DNA from: Ruminococcus flavefaciens ATCC 19208
GTDB taxonomy: Bacteria; Bacillota; Clostridia; Oscillospirales; Ruminococcaceae
Assembly (NCBI RefSeq): GCF_000518765.1
Contig: NZ_KI912489.1
Span: 562,652-626,651 of the forward strand
Direction: 5' to 3'
DNA: 64,000 nt
Under the pieces are notes generated by a model. It was not told the origin of the DNA, did no database searches, and saw only the letters and a list, made by a program, of their open reading frames with translations. Positions 18,479 through 28,643 of this stretch are shown here, piece by piece (positions within the stretch are counted from its first letter, which is position 1; each line of letters begins with the position of its first letter). A program made the position numbers and the translations under genes.

Positions 18479-19423
18479 TTATTTCTTAGTGTGCTGTGAG
18501 ATACCCTTGATATTGCTTACAGCCCAGTCAAATGTATCCGTTGTAAGAACAGAGCCGCAGTATTCGCAGACTGCGTTCTGATTTATGTCGATATGAGCAC
18601 CGCAGTACGGACAGGTCTGTGAAGTCGTTCCTGTAGACTTTGATGTTTTCATTCCTGATGTACGGACGAAAGTCCATTCGTATGTCATGAACTTCTCATG
18701 AGTATTGTCGCCGCGTACAATTTCGCCTGTATTGTCATCTGTTACGTAATCAACGATACGTGTATCGAGCTGGATAACGATGATATCAAGACCGCTCTCC
18801 TGTTTCCAGCCGAGAATAAATGTATCAAGCACAGCTATGCGGTCAACATGGTTGGTCTGATTGTTCTGGCGGTACTTGTCAAGCTGTCTGTCCATCTGAG
18901 CGAACATAGCACTTGTCATGTAAGGTCTGAGAGGTTCTATATTCTTATTCTGCCACTCATTCTGGAAACGTACATAGAGATTTGATACCTTTTCGATGAA
19001 ATCAGGTGTTGAGAAATCAGGATCAACGTCCAGATAATCATAAATGTTGCGCAGATCATTCTCTGGTTTGAGAGTATATGTATGATGTTCGGTTTTCTTT
19101 TTCTTGCTGTTTGTTGACATACCCATGACAGTAAATACAGCTATTGCTCCAACAGCAAATGCAAAAGCAGTTGAATCGCCGCTGCTGCCTGAACTGCTAT
19201 GTGAGCCTGAATAGTCATCATCATCGTCCCAGCTGTAGCTGTTGCCGCTGTCCCAGTCGCTGTCGTAATCGCTGTCCCAGTCGCTGTCGTAATCGCTGTC
19301 CCAGCCGCTGTCATAATCCGAATCGCCTGAGAAATCACCAAAATCCGCACGAGACCCCAGCGGTATGATGACAAGACCAAGTAACATCAGGACAAACGGA
19401 AGAGACTTTAAGAATTTTTTCAT
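18479..19423 (-). CDS. Tim44-like domain membrane protein with C-terminal zinc ribbon
   Basis: A 314-residue protein: signal peptide or first helix (residues 4-24), a low-complexity acidic tract with repeated DYDSDWDS and Ser/Gly (27-85), a membrane helix (~86-106), a Tim44/Mba1-like domain (~120-265, DFIEKVSNLYVRFQNEWQNKN..., FMTYEWTFVRT) and a zinc ribbon CPYC...CEYC near the end. Similar small Firmicutes proteins are annotated as zinc-ribbon transport proteins, but no function is established. Immediately downstream on the same strand is a decayed copy. Confidence 0.75.
   Translation of the reverse strand: MKKFLKSLPFVLMLLGLVIIPLGSRADFGDFSGDSDYDSGWDSDYDSDWDSDYDSDWDSGNSYSWDDDDDYSGSHSSSGSSGDSTAFAFAVGAIAVFTVMGMSTNSKKKKTEHHTYTLKPENDLRNIYDYLDVDPDFSTPDFIEKVSNLYVRFQNEWQNKNIEPLRPYMTSAMFAQMDRQLDKYRQNNQTNHVDRIAVLDTFILGWKQESGLDIIVIQLDTRIVDYVTDDNTGEIVRGDNTHEKFMTYEWTFVRTSGMKTSKSTGTTSQTCPYCGAHIDINQNAVCEYCGSVLTTDTFDWAVSNIKGISQHTKK
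19247..19318 (-). repeat. 24-bp tandem repeat coding DYDSDWDS units
   Basis: Three direct copies of a 24-base unit (19247-19270, 19271-19294 identical; 19295-19318 with two changes) inside the acidic tract of the Tim44-like protein. Such in-frame repeats can change number by slippage, so tract length may vary among strains. Confidence 0.85.
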
Positions 19424-19754
19424 TGACAGATATCCCCCTATACCATATGATAATAATATTATATCATATGGGTTTCAATAAATCAACAGACGCAGTAAAA
19501 AAGTTGCTGCCGATTGTATTTTTCATTGCAAAGTGGCAGCCTTATGCTCTTTGTCAGCTTTCACAAAATAGCAGTTATGAAATTGGCTATTGTGATAAAA
19601 TATTGTGACTTTTGTCGTTATACCGCCTTTTTCTGTAGTCTATACCCTTGACAATTCTCTGATAATATGGCATAATTTATTACGTATAGCTATGGTATAC
19701 TCGTGAGGAAGCCGTATTTTATGCGGCAATTAAAAATGAGAGGAGAGTTTTACT
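19424..19754. other. Divergent intergenic region between Tim44-like gene and cellulase
   Basis: 331 bases holding the minus-strand promoter/palindrome described separately and, on the plus strand, TTGACA (19648-19653) with CATAAT (19671-19676) 17 bases on, a probable cellulase promoter leaving a leader of about 70 bases. The SD is GAGGAGAG just before the ATG at 19755. I see no classical CcpA (cre) site and no convincing gene. Confidence 0.6.
19443..19486 (-). promoter_or_regulatory. Promoter with overlapping palindrome for the Tim44-like gene
   Basis: On the minus strand TTGATT (19486-19481), 17 bases, TATAAT (19463-19458). The -10 lies inside a near-perfect inverted repeat, CCATATGATA...TATCATATGG (19443-19471), which could be an operator. 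Confidence 0.65.
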
Positions 19755-22226
19755 ATGCTTAAAAGATTCACAAGCGGATTGCTTTCTGCTGTAGTCCTTG
19801 GAGCGTCAGTAATGTCCTCAGCGCCGTTTACTGTTATTAATACAGCAACAGCTGCTGACGGAAAGTTCAATTACGTTGACGCACTTGATAAGTCTCTGTA
19901 CTTCTATGAGGTACAGCAGGCAGGACCGCTTCCCGAATGGAACAGAGTTGAGTGGAGAGCAGATTCCACTATGCAGGACCCTGTACTGGGCGGCTGGTAC
20001 GATGCAGGCGACCACGTAAAATTCAATCTGCCTATGGCTTATTCAGCATCAATGCTGGCTTGGGGACTTTATCAGTACCCTGATGGAGTTGAAAAGGCAG
20101 GGCTTAAAACCACATACGTTAACAACCTTGAATTCGTTCTTGATTATCTCGCAGAGTGCGATAAGGGCACAGAGGTAATATATCAGGTAGGCATCGGTAA
20201 GGACGACCATACATGGTGGGGACCCGTTGAACTCCTTGAATACGGTATGGAGGACAACTCACACAGTATTTCCGAATGCCGTGCAGCACTTAAATCCTCA
20301 AAGGGATGCTCTGCTGTATTCGGTGAAATGGCAGCAGCTCTCGCAGCAGGTGCTGCAGCACTTGACGGTGATATAGATGCTTCAAAGAAGGCAAACTATA
20401 TCAAGCACGCTGAGAATATCTACAAGATAGCAAAGACATCACCAAGTGATGATGTATATAATAAGAGCGATGCACAGGGATTCTATCAGTCAAGCCACTT
20501 CTACGACGAGCTTTTCTATGCAGCAAACTGGCTGTATGTAGCTACAAAGGACGATAGCTATCTTGCTGATGCAAAGGGCTTCATTCCTAATCTTGGTAAG
20601 ATGCTCGGCGAGGGAGATACTCTTGCTTACGGCTGGGCACACTGCTGGGACGACAATATGCAGGGTGCTATGCTGCTCTACGCTATAAATACAAATGACT
20701 CAAGTGCTATCGCACACGTTAAGAAGCACTGCGACCGTTGGGTAAACGGTACTGAAGCAAAGAAGATACCCGGCGGACTTCGCTGGCTCAGCAACTGGGG
20801 CTGTCTGAGATACGCAAATACAGCTGCTTTCATTGCAACAGTTGCAAGTGATACTATCCTCAAGTCAGAGGCTGATACTTATACAGAATTTGCTGAAACT
20901 CAGGTAAACTATGCTCTCGGTGATAACCCGAACAAGCAGAGCTACGTTGTAGGCTTCGGCGACAAGTATCCTCAGAACCCACATCACCGTACATCACACG
21001 GTTCATGGAAGAACGATTTGAAGATACCTTCACACGCTCGACATATCCTTTACGGTGCTCTCGTAGGCGGTCCTAATGAGGACGGTTCTTACAACGATGA
21101 CCGCCAGGACTTCATCAACAACGAGGTTGCTACAGACTATAATGCAGGCTTCACAGCTATGCTCTGCAAGATGGTAGACAAATACGGCGGAACAAAGGAT
21201 CCAAGCTTCCCTGCAAAGGAAGTTCACGACAGTCCTGAGTTCTATGTTGAAGTTCTTTCAAAGGGCGGCGACTCAAGCGGACAGACTATAAGCTTCAAGG
21301 TAACAAACCACTCCGCATGGCCTGCAAGAGTACAGGACAATATCTCATTCAGATACTATATGGATCTCAGCGAAGTTATCGCTCAGGGCAAGAAGCCTGA
21401 GGACCTCGTAATTCGCTGCGACCGTGACCAGTCTGCTATGTACTCTGCAAAGGGCTACAAGACAGCTGAGATATCAAAGCCTATCCAGTACAGCGGCAAT
21501 ATCTACTATATCGAAGTTAATCTCCCTGACGGACGAGTAGTTCTTCCTATTTCCGAAGGACAGCAGCAGTGCGAGATACTCCTTGCACTTGTAATGCCTG
21601 ATTACGGCAGCGGCTGGGATTCTTCAAACGACTTCTCAGCTAAGGGACTCGGCAAAACAGCAACAGGTGCAGACGGTTCAACTGTAGGTGTTATGACACC
21701 TTACGTACCTGTATATGTAAACGGCAAGCTTTACTATGGCGAAGAGCCTGACGGCACAAAGGCTGACGGACTCGGCGGTACAGGCAGTGATACTCCAAAG
21801 GTAACTACATCAACTACTACAAAGCCTAAGGAGACAACAACCACCACAACAACTACAGCAACTACTTCACCAACATCAACAACATCAACTACTACTTCTA
21901 CTGTTACTTCTGTTTATACAACAACCAGCATAATGGTATCAACTCCGACAACTACAGATGATGCTTCAAACGATCCTAAGGTAACTAAGTACGGCGATGC
22001 TAACTGTGACGGCGAAGTTGATATGTCTGATATAGTTCTTATCATGCAGAGCCTTGCAAATCCGAACAAGTACGGACTTAAAGGTACAGACGATCATCAT
22101 CTTACAGAACAGGGTTCTGCAAATGCAGACGTTGATACTTCAAGCAAGGGCGTTACATCGAATGACGCACTTCGCATACAGGAGTTCCTGCTCAATAAGA
22201 TAGCAAGCCTTGATCCAACAAAGTAA
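19755..22226 (+). CDS. Cellulosomal endoglucanase: GH9-CBM3c-dockerin
   Basis: An 823-residue secreted cellulase. Signal peptide to ~33 (ATA/AD). GH9 catalytic domain ~37-478 with GGWYDAGDHVKFNLPMAYS (Asp83 and Asp86, nucleophilic-water pair), NPHHRTSHGS and the acid Glu in NNEVATDYNAGF. A CBM3 of the c type follows (~487-655, FYVEVLSKGGDSSGQTISF...), the arrangement of processive GH9 theme-B enzymes. A Thr-rich linker (~679-735) leads to a dockerin (743-823) with Ca loops DANCDGEVDMSD and ADVDTSSKGVTSND. It should cut cellulose and dock on a scaffoldin not encoded here. Codon use resembles the neighbours. Confidence 0.95.
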   Translation: MLKRFTSGLLSAVVLGASVMSSAPFTVINTATAADGKFNYVDALDKSLYFYEVQQAGPLPEWNRVEWRADSTMQDPVLGGWYDAGDHVKFNLPMAYSASMLAWGLYQYPDGVEKAGLKTTYVNNLEFVLDYLAECDKGTEVIYQVGIGKDDHTWWGPVELLEYGMEDNSHSISECRAALKSSKGCSAVFGEMAAALAAGAAALDGDIDASKKANYIKHAENIYKIAKTSPSDDVYNKSDAQGFYQSSHFYDELFYAANWLYVATKDDSYLADAKGFIPNLGKMLGEGDTLAYGWAHCWDDNMQGAMLLYAINTNDSSAIAHVKKHCDRWVNGTEAKKIPGGLRWLSNWGCLRYANTAAFIATVASDTILKSEADTYTEFAETQVNYALGDNPNKQSYVVGFGDKYPQNPHHRTSHGSWKNDLKIPSHARHILYGALVGGPNEDGSYNDDRQDFINNEVATDYNAGFTAMLCKMVDKYGGTKDPSFPAKEVHDSPEFYVEVLSKGGDSSGQTISFKVTNHSAWPARVQDNISFRYYMDLSEVIAQGKKPEDLVIRCDRDQSAMYSAKGYKTAEISKPIQYSGNIYYIEVNLPDGRVVLPISEGQQQCEILLALVMPDYGSGWDSSNDFSAKGLGKTATGADGSTVGVMTPYVPVYVNGKLYYGEEPDGTKADGLGGTGSDTPKVTTSTTTKPKETTTTTTTTATTSPTSTTSTTTSTVTSVYTTTSIMVSTPTTTDDASNDPKVTKYGDANCDGEVDMSDIVLIMQSLANPNKYGLKGTDDHHLTEQGSANADVDTSSKGVTSNDALRIQEFLLNKIASLDPTK

Positions 22227-22236
22227 TAGAAAATTT

Positions 22237-22268
22237 AAAAGCTCTCCGAATAAATCGGGGAGCTTTTT
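22237..22268 (+). terminator. Terminator after the cellulase gene
   Basis: A 13-pair stem, AAAAGCTCTCCGA with TCGGGGAGCTTTT (one T-G pair), loop ATAAA, then T residues, beginning 11 bases after the stop codon. Confidence 0.92.
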
Positions 22269-22301
22269 ATCTGTCTGTAAAACAATGAAATACAAAATAA
22301 A

Positions 22302-22332
22302 AAAGCTCCGAAGCACTAAGCTTCGGAGCTTT
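22302..22332 (-). terminator. Terminator of the pspA-small protein operon
   Basis: A perfect 13-pair hairpin, AAAGCTCCGAAGC with GCTTCGGAGCTTT around ACTAA. It starts seven bases after the stop of the 57-residue protein on the minus strand and runs into T-rich sequence; convergent with the cellulase terminator. Confidence 0.88.
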
Positions 22333-22339
22333 GACTTTT

Positions 22340-22513
22340 TCAGATACCGCAATCCTCGTATTCCTTCCACTTCTCATAGTAGAGCTTGTTGCTCCAGCTG
22401 CGGAAGAGAATATATGCAACTGAGACTATTAAAAGAAATAGTGCACCAAGTATAGGCATTGAATCTCCTAACATTTTTTTTGCGGAATATACATTTTCTT
22501 TTTTGCGGCTCAT
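22340..22513 (-). CDS. Small single-pass membrane protein in the pspA operon
   Basis: A 57-residue ORF: MSRKKENVYSAKKMLGDSMP, then a hydrophobic helix ILGALFLLIVSVAYILF (21-37) and a charged tail with YYEKWKEYEDCGI. AAAGGA lies eight bases upstream of the ATG. Its start is 28 bases after the pspA stop and a strong terminator follows its stop, so it is almost certainly the second gene of the pspA operon. Basic N-terminus and acidic C-terminus suggest N-in topology. A plausible membrane partner of PspA, by analogy with PspB/PspC or LiaI-type helpers, but no homology to them is visible. Confidence 0.8.
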   Translation of the reverse strand: MSRKKENVYSAKKMLGDSMPILGALFLLIVSVAYILFRSWSNKLYYEKWKEYEDCGI

Positions 22514-22541
22514 AATAAAAATCCTTTGCTTTTTTTGTTTA

Positions 22542-23246
22542 TTACTCAGCGTCCTTTGGAGCTCCGCCGTTCATTTCAGCCATAAGTCTCTCAAGCTCTG
22601 CATCGACCTTAGCATCAGAAGCAAGCTGATTGAAAGTATCCTTCAGCTCGTCACCTGAACCGCCGCCGAGTGCGTCGCCTGCGATCTCAGTGAAAGCAGC
22701 AGCCTCAGCTTCCTTGCGAACGACCTTGTCTTCCATTCTCTGGAACTTCTCAAAAGAGGAGTTAGGATCGAAAGTACCTGCTGCCTTAGCAAGGCTCTTC
22801 TGAGTATCAGCCATCTGTGAGCGAGCGATGAGCATAGCCTGACGGCTCTTAGCCTCTTCAAGCTTAGCCTTGAGTACCTCTACCTGATCGCCGATAGCAT
22901 CTGTCTGTGAAGAGATGGAATCGAACATTTCCTTATAGTTTGCAACGTCCTCGTCAGCCTTGACTTTTCTTGCAAGAGCCTGCTTAGCAAGATCCTGATC
23001 TCCCTTAGCGAGAGCAGCCTTAGCCTTAGCTTCCCAGTCAGATGATATCTTCTGAGCATCAAGGTACTTCTTTTCAGCGAGGCGTTCGCTTGCCTTAGCC
23101 TTGCCGTAGTTCTGAGTAGCCTTTGTAAGCTCTGTCTGCATATCAATGATGATCTGCTTTACCATCTTCTCAGGATCTTCTGCTCTGTCGATAAGATCGT
23201 TTACGTTAGCCTTGAGAAGGTCGCTTAATCTTCTGAATACACCCAT
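22542..23246 (-). CDS. pspA: PspA/IM30-family membrane-stress protein
   Basis: A 234-residue protein beginning MGVFRRLSDLLKANVNDLIDRAEDPEKMVKQ, the PspA/Vipp1 N-terminal amphipathic and first helix, followed by long coiled-coil helices (about 25-215) rich in Ala, Lys and Glu. PspA/ESCRT-III proteins coat and stabilise stressed membranes. The start at 23246 is chosen because AGGAGG lies eight bases upstream; an in-frame codon at 23267 lacks an SD. Next on the transcript is a 57-residue membrane protein. Confidence 0.93.
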   Translation of the reverse strand: MGVFRRLSDLLKANVNDLIDRAEDPEKMVKQIIIDMQTELTKATQNYGKAKASERLAEKKYLDAQKISSDWEAKAKAALAKGDQDLAKQALARKVKADEDVANYKEMFDSISSQTDAIGDQVEVLKAKLEEAKSRQAMLIARSQMADTQKSLAKAAGTFDPNSSFEKFQRMEDKVVRKEAEAAAFTEIAGDALGGGSGDELKDTFNQLASDAKVDAELERLMAEMNGGAPKDAE

Positions 23247-23283
23247 TTTATAATCCTCCTGTTTCATGTAACAATGTGTTTTA

Positions 23284-23337
23284 GGTACACCCCTTGTACC
23301 ACAAGAATATTATATTGTATTATCCTGCGGTTGTCAA
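23284..23337 (-). promoter_or_regulatory. Consensus promoter of pspA with operator-like palindrome
   Basis: On the minus strand TTGACA (23337-23332), 17 bases, TATAAT (23314-23309). The palindrome GGTACA-N5-TGTACC (23284-23300) covers the expected transcription start, a classic repressor position. Confidence 0.8.
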
Positions 23338-23404
23338 GAAAAAGTGAGACGATTTCATCTGATTTTCATTTACAGGGCTTATGTGTGAACGCATTATTAC
23401 CAAT

Positions 23405-23674
23405 TTATTCCCCGTTTTTTTCCAGTTCATTAATATATTGTCCGAGTTGTTGAAAGTCGGTATTTTTTGAGCTGAGACACTGTTCTGTGTCGATGCCGAG
23501 GAGTTTTTCACGGAGATCGAGCATTTTCTTTCTGCGCTCGAAAGCTTCGGCAGTCATGACGATCATATCCTGACAGTTATCATTTACGAGCTTCATAGGT
23601 TCGGAAGTGATAGAACACAATTTTACGAAAAGCTCATAGTTGTCACTGAAGTCATCACTTTTGATAGATATCAT
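23405..23674 (-). CDS. Phd/YefM-like protein without an adjacent toxin
   Basis: An 89-residue protein. The pattern SIKSDDFSDNYELFVKLCSITSEPMKLVNDNCQDMIVMTAEAFERRKKMLDLREKLL resembles the Phd/YefM antitoxin fold: an N-terminal DNA-binding segment, a 'please do not interfere' strand (DMIVMTAEAFE) and a long helix, ending in a negatively charged tail. No RelE, Doc or PIN-type toxin lies beside it; the flanking genes are pspA and yqfD. It may be an orphan antitoxin or a repressor of another unit. Assignment by pattern only. SD AAAGGAGAG precedes the ATG. Confidence 0.6.
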   Translation of the reverse strand: MISIKSDDFSDNYELFVKLCSITSEPMKLVNDNCQDMIVMTAEAFERRKKMLDLREKLLGIDTEQCLSSKNTDFQQLGQYINELEKNGE

Positions 23675-23717
23675 GGAAAGTCTCTCCTTTCAAGGCGAAA
23701 ATGATCCCCTGCTTACT

Positions 23718-23746
23718 ATTTTACATTGAAAAGAGAACTTTGTCAA
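23718..23746 (-). promoter_or_regulatory. Sigma-A promoter for the Phd-like gene
   Basis: Minus strand: TTGACA (23746-23741), 17-base spacer, TAAAAT (23723-23718), about 45 bases before the ATG. Confidence 0.8.
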
Positions 23747-23772
23747 TATTTTTTTGTAAAAAATGACGGCTT

Positions 23773-24939
23773 TTATTTTATAAATATATCCTTTTGCTCA
23801 GCGATACTGCTTTCAAGAGTGTATGTTACGTTCAGAGTCAGAGTATCTTCGTTTTTGGAGATATCAATAGTCCGTGAGATTATACGTGTATCTTCGTCGA
23901 GAAAGTTGTTTTCATAAAGGTAGACTCTTTCCATGAGCTGCTGTGACAGTTCTTCCTCTGTGAATGTTCTTCCGACAAATGAAAGCTCGGTGATATCAGT
24001 CTTGTTGATGCCTATGGGAAGCTCTTTCCCGAAGAATTCAAGACGCTTTTGAGTGGTCGATGCATTGCTGTGCTCGTAATTATTATGTCCGAAAGAGAGC
24101 GGTATATCAAGGCTGAAAAGTCTTAGCCTGCGAAGTTTTTTTCTTTTGCCTGTAGGGATAAGCTCCTGAGAATCAAAGGGCGCTGAGAAGCTTACATTTT
24201 CCTCATAAGTACCGCGGACATCGCCCATAGCGTGATAAATGAAGGTTTTGCCGTTCTGACCGTCGGAGACTCCGCTTATGAGCAGAGTACCTTTCGGGAC
24301 GTAGTCACCGACTATATGTTTAAGCTCGCCGCTCTGTACAAGTACTGAGGATATAACTGCGTCGCGGCTTGCAACGATATTGCAGGGGACACGTTCAAGA
24401 GACATATCAGGTTTTGGTTCGACTTCGCGTATCTGTACAACAATACGGCTGCCTGTGTGTCTTATACCTGCCCATGCGATGCCGTCTACCATTGTTTTGA
24501 GCCTGTTCTGACATTCACGCAGGTCAAGGCGGTAGAGGGGAGTACCTGCTTTTACGTCAAGCTCTGCAAGTGCAGAGAGGATAATATCATCACTTATCGA
24601 AGTATTTCCTTCGATCTCTATAGTGACGATAGTCTGAGAGAAGAAAAGCATCGTTACGGCTGCAAGGATAAGTCCCATAAACAGTCCTATCCGTTTACGA
24701 TAGCGGTAAAGTCTTGCGGAAAGACTGTCATATTCGGCAGTTTTCAGTTCAATGCTGCATTCATTTGCAAGCTCGCTTACTTTTTTCATATCCCTGCGAA
24801 ATACATTACCGCGGAATACTTCGCCGCGGCAGTATTGTTCTCTGCATTCGATACGGTTTTCGTGCATGAGATTGATGAATTTATAAAGCTTCTTCCCCTG
24901 TGCGTTTATTTTCACCAGACCTCGTATTTTCAGACTCAT
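23773..24939 (-). CDS. yqfD: Sporulation protein YqfD
   Basis: A 388-residue protein matching YqfD: cytoplasmic N-terminal ~80 residues, a membrane helix (~86-104, GLFMGLILAAVTMLFFSQTIV) followed by EIEGNTSISDDIILSALAELDVKAGTPLYRLD (a POTRA-like element) and an extracytoplasmic beta-rich region with GTLLISGVSDGQNG. In Bacillus yqfC and yqfD are SigE-controlled mother-cell genes. The usual neighbour phoH is absent. The start is ATG with AAAGGAA upstream, inside the end of yqfC. Confidence 0.9.
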   Translation of the reverse strand: MSLKIRGLVKINAQGKKLYKFINLMHENRIECREQYCRGEVFRGNVFRRDMKKVSELANECSIELKTAEYDSLSARLYRYRKRIGLFMGLILAAVTMLFFSQTIVTIEIEGNTSISDDIILSALAELDVKAGTPLYRLDLRECQNRLKTMVDGIAWAGIRHTGSRIVVQIREVEPKPDMSLERVPCNIVASRDAVISSVLVQSGELKHIVGDYVPKGTLLISGVSDGQNGKTFIYHAMGDVRGTYEENVSFSAPFDSQELIPTGKRKKLRRLRLFSLDIPLSFGHNNYEHSNASTTQKRLEFFGKELPIGINKTDITELSFVGRTFTEEELSQQLMERVYLYENNFLDEDTRIISRTIDISKNEDTLTLNVTYTLESSIAEQKDIFIK

Positions 24940-25198
24940 TATGCTTGTTCCTTTCTGTAAATTCTATCTTTTCGATATATCCGCGGATAACAAGTCCGCC
25001 TGTACGGAAGTCGTAAGCTCTAAGATCACTCCCGTGTATACTTATATAAAGTCCTCCTGCCACAAGTCTCATATAGACTTCGTTATATTCCTCTATCCTG
25101 CGGCAGTTATCTATAATCAGCTCTTTATTTCCCGAAATGTGTATCCCTGAATCGAGATAGAGGGTTTCACGGGTAAGCTCCGTGAGCCAGTCAAACAT
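24881..25198 (-). CDS. yqfC: Sporulation protein YqfC
   Basis: A 105-residue protein with the YqfC core: MFDWLTELTRETLYLDSGIHISGNKELIIDNCRRIEEY..., DLRAYDFRTGGLVIRGYIEKIEF. The ATG at 25198 is eight bases after AGGAGT; longer in-frame starts have no SD. The last ~20 residues (charged, NKHNESENTRSGENKRTGEEAL) are read from DNA overlapping the yqfD start by 59 bases, an unusually deep overlap implying translational coupling. The divergent ylbJ starts 58 bases away. Confidence 0.85.
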   Translation of the reverse strand: MFDWLTELTRETLYLDSGIHISGNKELIIDNCRRIEEYNEVYMRLVAGGLYISIHGSDLRAYDFRTGGLVIRGYIEKIEFTERNKHNESENTRSGENKRTGEEAL

Positions 25199-25256
25199 AA
25201 GCTTCACTCCTGTATATTTTTTCACTTTCAATAATATGATAGAAGGGGTGATATTT

Positions 25257-26372
25257 ATGAGGAAATTTGCTGAGAAAGCTTGCAGGCTGGTGAAGCCGGC
25301 AGTACTTGCGGCAGCTGTATTATTTTGCACTTTGGATACTGCCACTGCCGCTGGAGCGGTATATATCAGTATAATGCGCTGCCTGAATGTGGTGATACCT
25401 TCACTGTTTGCCATGATGATAGTTTCTTCACTTATTGTAAGGAGCGGAGCACTTACAGTCATGCCGAGGTGGTGCGGACGCATAAGCCGAACAATATTCG
25501 GCATGGAGGAGAGTATTTTTCCTGTTTTTACTTTCGGAATGTTCGCAGGCTATCCCGTTGGAGTAAAAATGCTGTGTGATGAATACAGTGCAGGTAGACT
25601 GTCAAAAAAACGTGCAGAGCTGCTGTCTGGACTTTGCTTCGGAGCAGGTCCTGCGTTCACTTTCGGTTGCATATCGCATCAGCTCTACAGCTCCGATAAT
25701 GCAGGCAAAGTAATACTAATATCAAATATATCGGCAAACATTATTCTTGCGCTGATAATGTCATTTTTTCTCAGGAAAAACTGCGGCGAGAACTGCAAAT
25801 CGAGAAAATTCCGTCTGTCATCGGATATGCTTACCGATTCCGTTGTCCGTGGCGGTAGGGCTATGGCGGATATATGTATTATGATTGCTGCTTTTTCAGT
25901 AGTGAATTCACTTCTTATACGCATCGGAGCGGCAGCAGCAGTCGGTGAGCTTCTTGCGAAGCTCACCTGCCTCGACCGCAGAAGCGGCGAGGCTTTAGTC
26001 GCCGCATTCCTTGATATAACCAATGTTTCGGCATTGCCCTGCGGCGACTGGCTGCTGCTGCCTTACATAAGTGCGCTGGTTTCCTTTGGCGGAGTATGTG
26101 TAATGTTTCAACTCTCGGCGATAACATCAGGCAGGATATCGCTGAGACCGCTGATACTGATGCGTATTGCCGCAGCCGTTATAAGCTTCTGGATTTGCAG
26201 ACTATTACTGCCTTATTTTATGGAGTACGAAACGGTAGAGGTATCTTCGGTAAAAGTGAGCGGAAACAGCGGCGGTTCGCCTGTTTCATCTGTAATGCTG
26301 GTGCTGATGACAGTGATGCTTATGTGTGAAATGAACCGAAAGAGCAGTAAAAAGCCAGCTGAAAGCACATAA
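25257..26372 (+). CDS. ylbJ: Sporulation integral membrane protein YlbJ-like
   Basis: A 371-residue membrane protein with about eight hydrophobic helices and the nucleoside-recognition 'gate' pattern: FGMFAGYPVGVKMLCDEYSAGRLSK, then CFGAGPAFTFGCI, and a second half with LDITNVSALPCGDW. This matches YlbJ of endospore formers. The ATG at 25257 follows AAGGGGTGATATTT; an earlier in-frame codon at 25182 lies inside yqfC. Clustering with yqfC/yqfD supports a sporulation role, though whether the organism sporulates is not shown. Confidence 0.87.
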   Translation: MRKFAEKACRLVKPAVLAAAVLFCTLDTATAAGAVYISIMRCLNVVIPSLFAMMIVSSLIVRSGALTVMPRWCGRISRTIFGMEESIFPVFTFGMFAGYPVGVKMLCDEYSAGRLSKKRAELLSGLCFGAGPAFTFGCISHQLYSSDNAGKVILISNISANIILALIMSFFLRKNCGENCKSRKFRLSSDMLTDSVVRGGRAMADICIMIAAFSVVNSLLIRIGAAAAVGELLAKLTCLDRRSGEALVAAFLDITNVSALPCGDWLLLPYISALVSFGGVCVMFQLSAITSGRISLRPLILMRIAAAVISFWICRLLLPYFMEYETVEVSSVKVSGNSGGSPVSSVMLVLMTVMLMCEMNRKSSKKPAEST

Positions 26373-26462
26373 AAATTCACTTTACAGAGCTCGATTTGTG
26401 TACAGTGCCAAAAATTGTGAAAGCTTGCAGAAAAGGCTTGATTTATTGTAAAAAGGTGGTAA

Positions 26463-26807
<345 letters not shown>

Positions 26808-26808
26808 A

Positions 26809-26924
26809 GCCGTTAGCCATGAGCCATTAGCTGTTAGCTATTGGTATCGCTGACGCGATAATATTTGAATATGTCCCGAAGGGACACCACAGGCTAAGGG
26901 CTAAAGGCGAAAGGCTGATAGCTC
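26809..26924. repeat. Interspersed TTAGCC-type inverted repeat between groES and groEL
   Basis: The left part has GCCGTTAGCC, GAGCCATTAGC and GTTAGCTATTGG; the right part has AGGCTAAGGGCTAAAGGC and AGGCTGATAGCTC in inverse sense, around CGCTGACGCG and a GTCCC-GAA-GGGAC hairpin. A related element lies at 45033-45132. It codes for nothing evident and is carried inside the groESL transcript. Confidence 0.75.
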
Positions 26925-26951
26925 AATAAAGAATTAAGTTTTAAGGAGTAG

Positions 26952-28580
<1,629 letters not shown>

Positions 28581-28614
28581 TCTGATTCGTAATTATAATG
28601 CATATTTCATAATT

Positions 28615-28643
28615 AAAGGCGAACCGATAGGTTCGCCTTTTTT
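28615..28643 (+). terminator. Terminator after groEL
   Basis: A perfect 11-pair stem, AAAGGCGAACC with GGTTCGCCTTT, loop GATA, followed by further T residues; 35 bases after the groEL stop. Confidence 0.93.
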
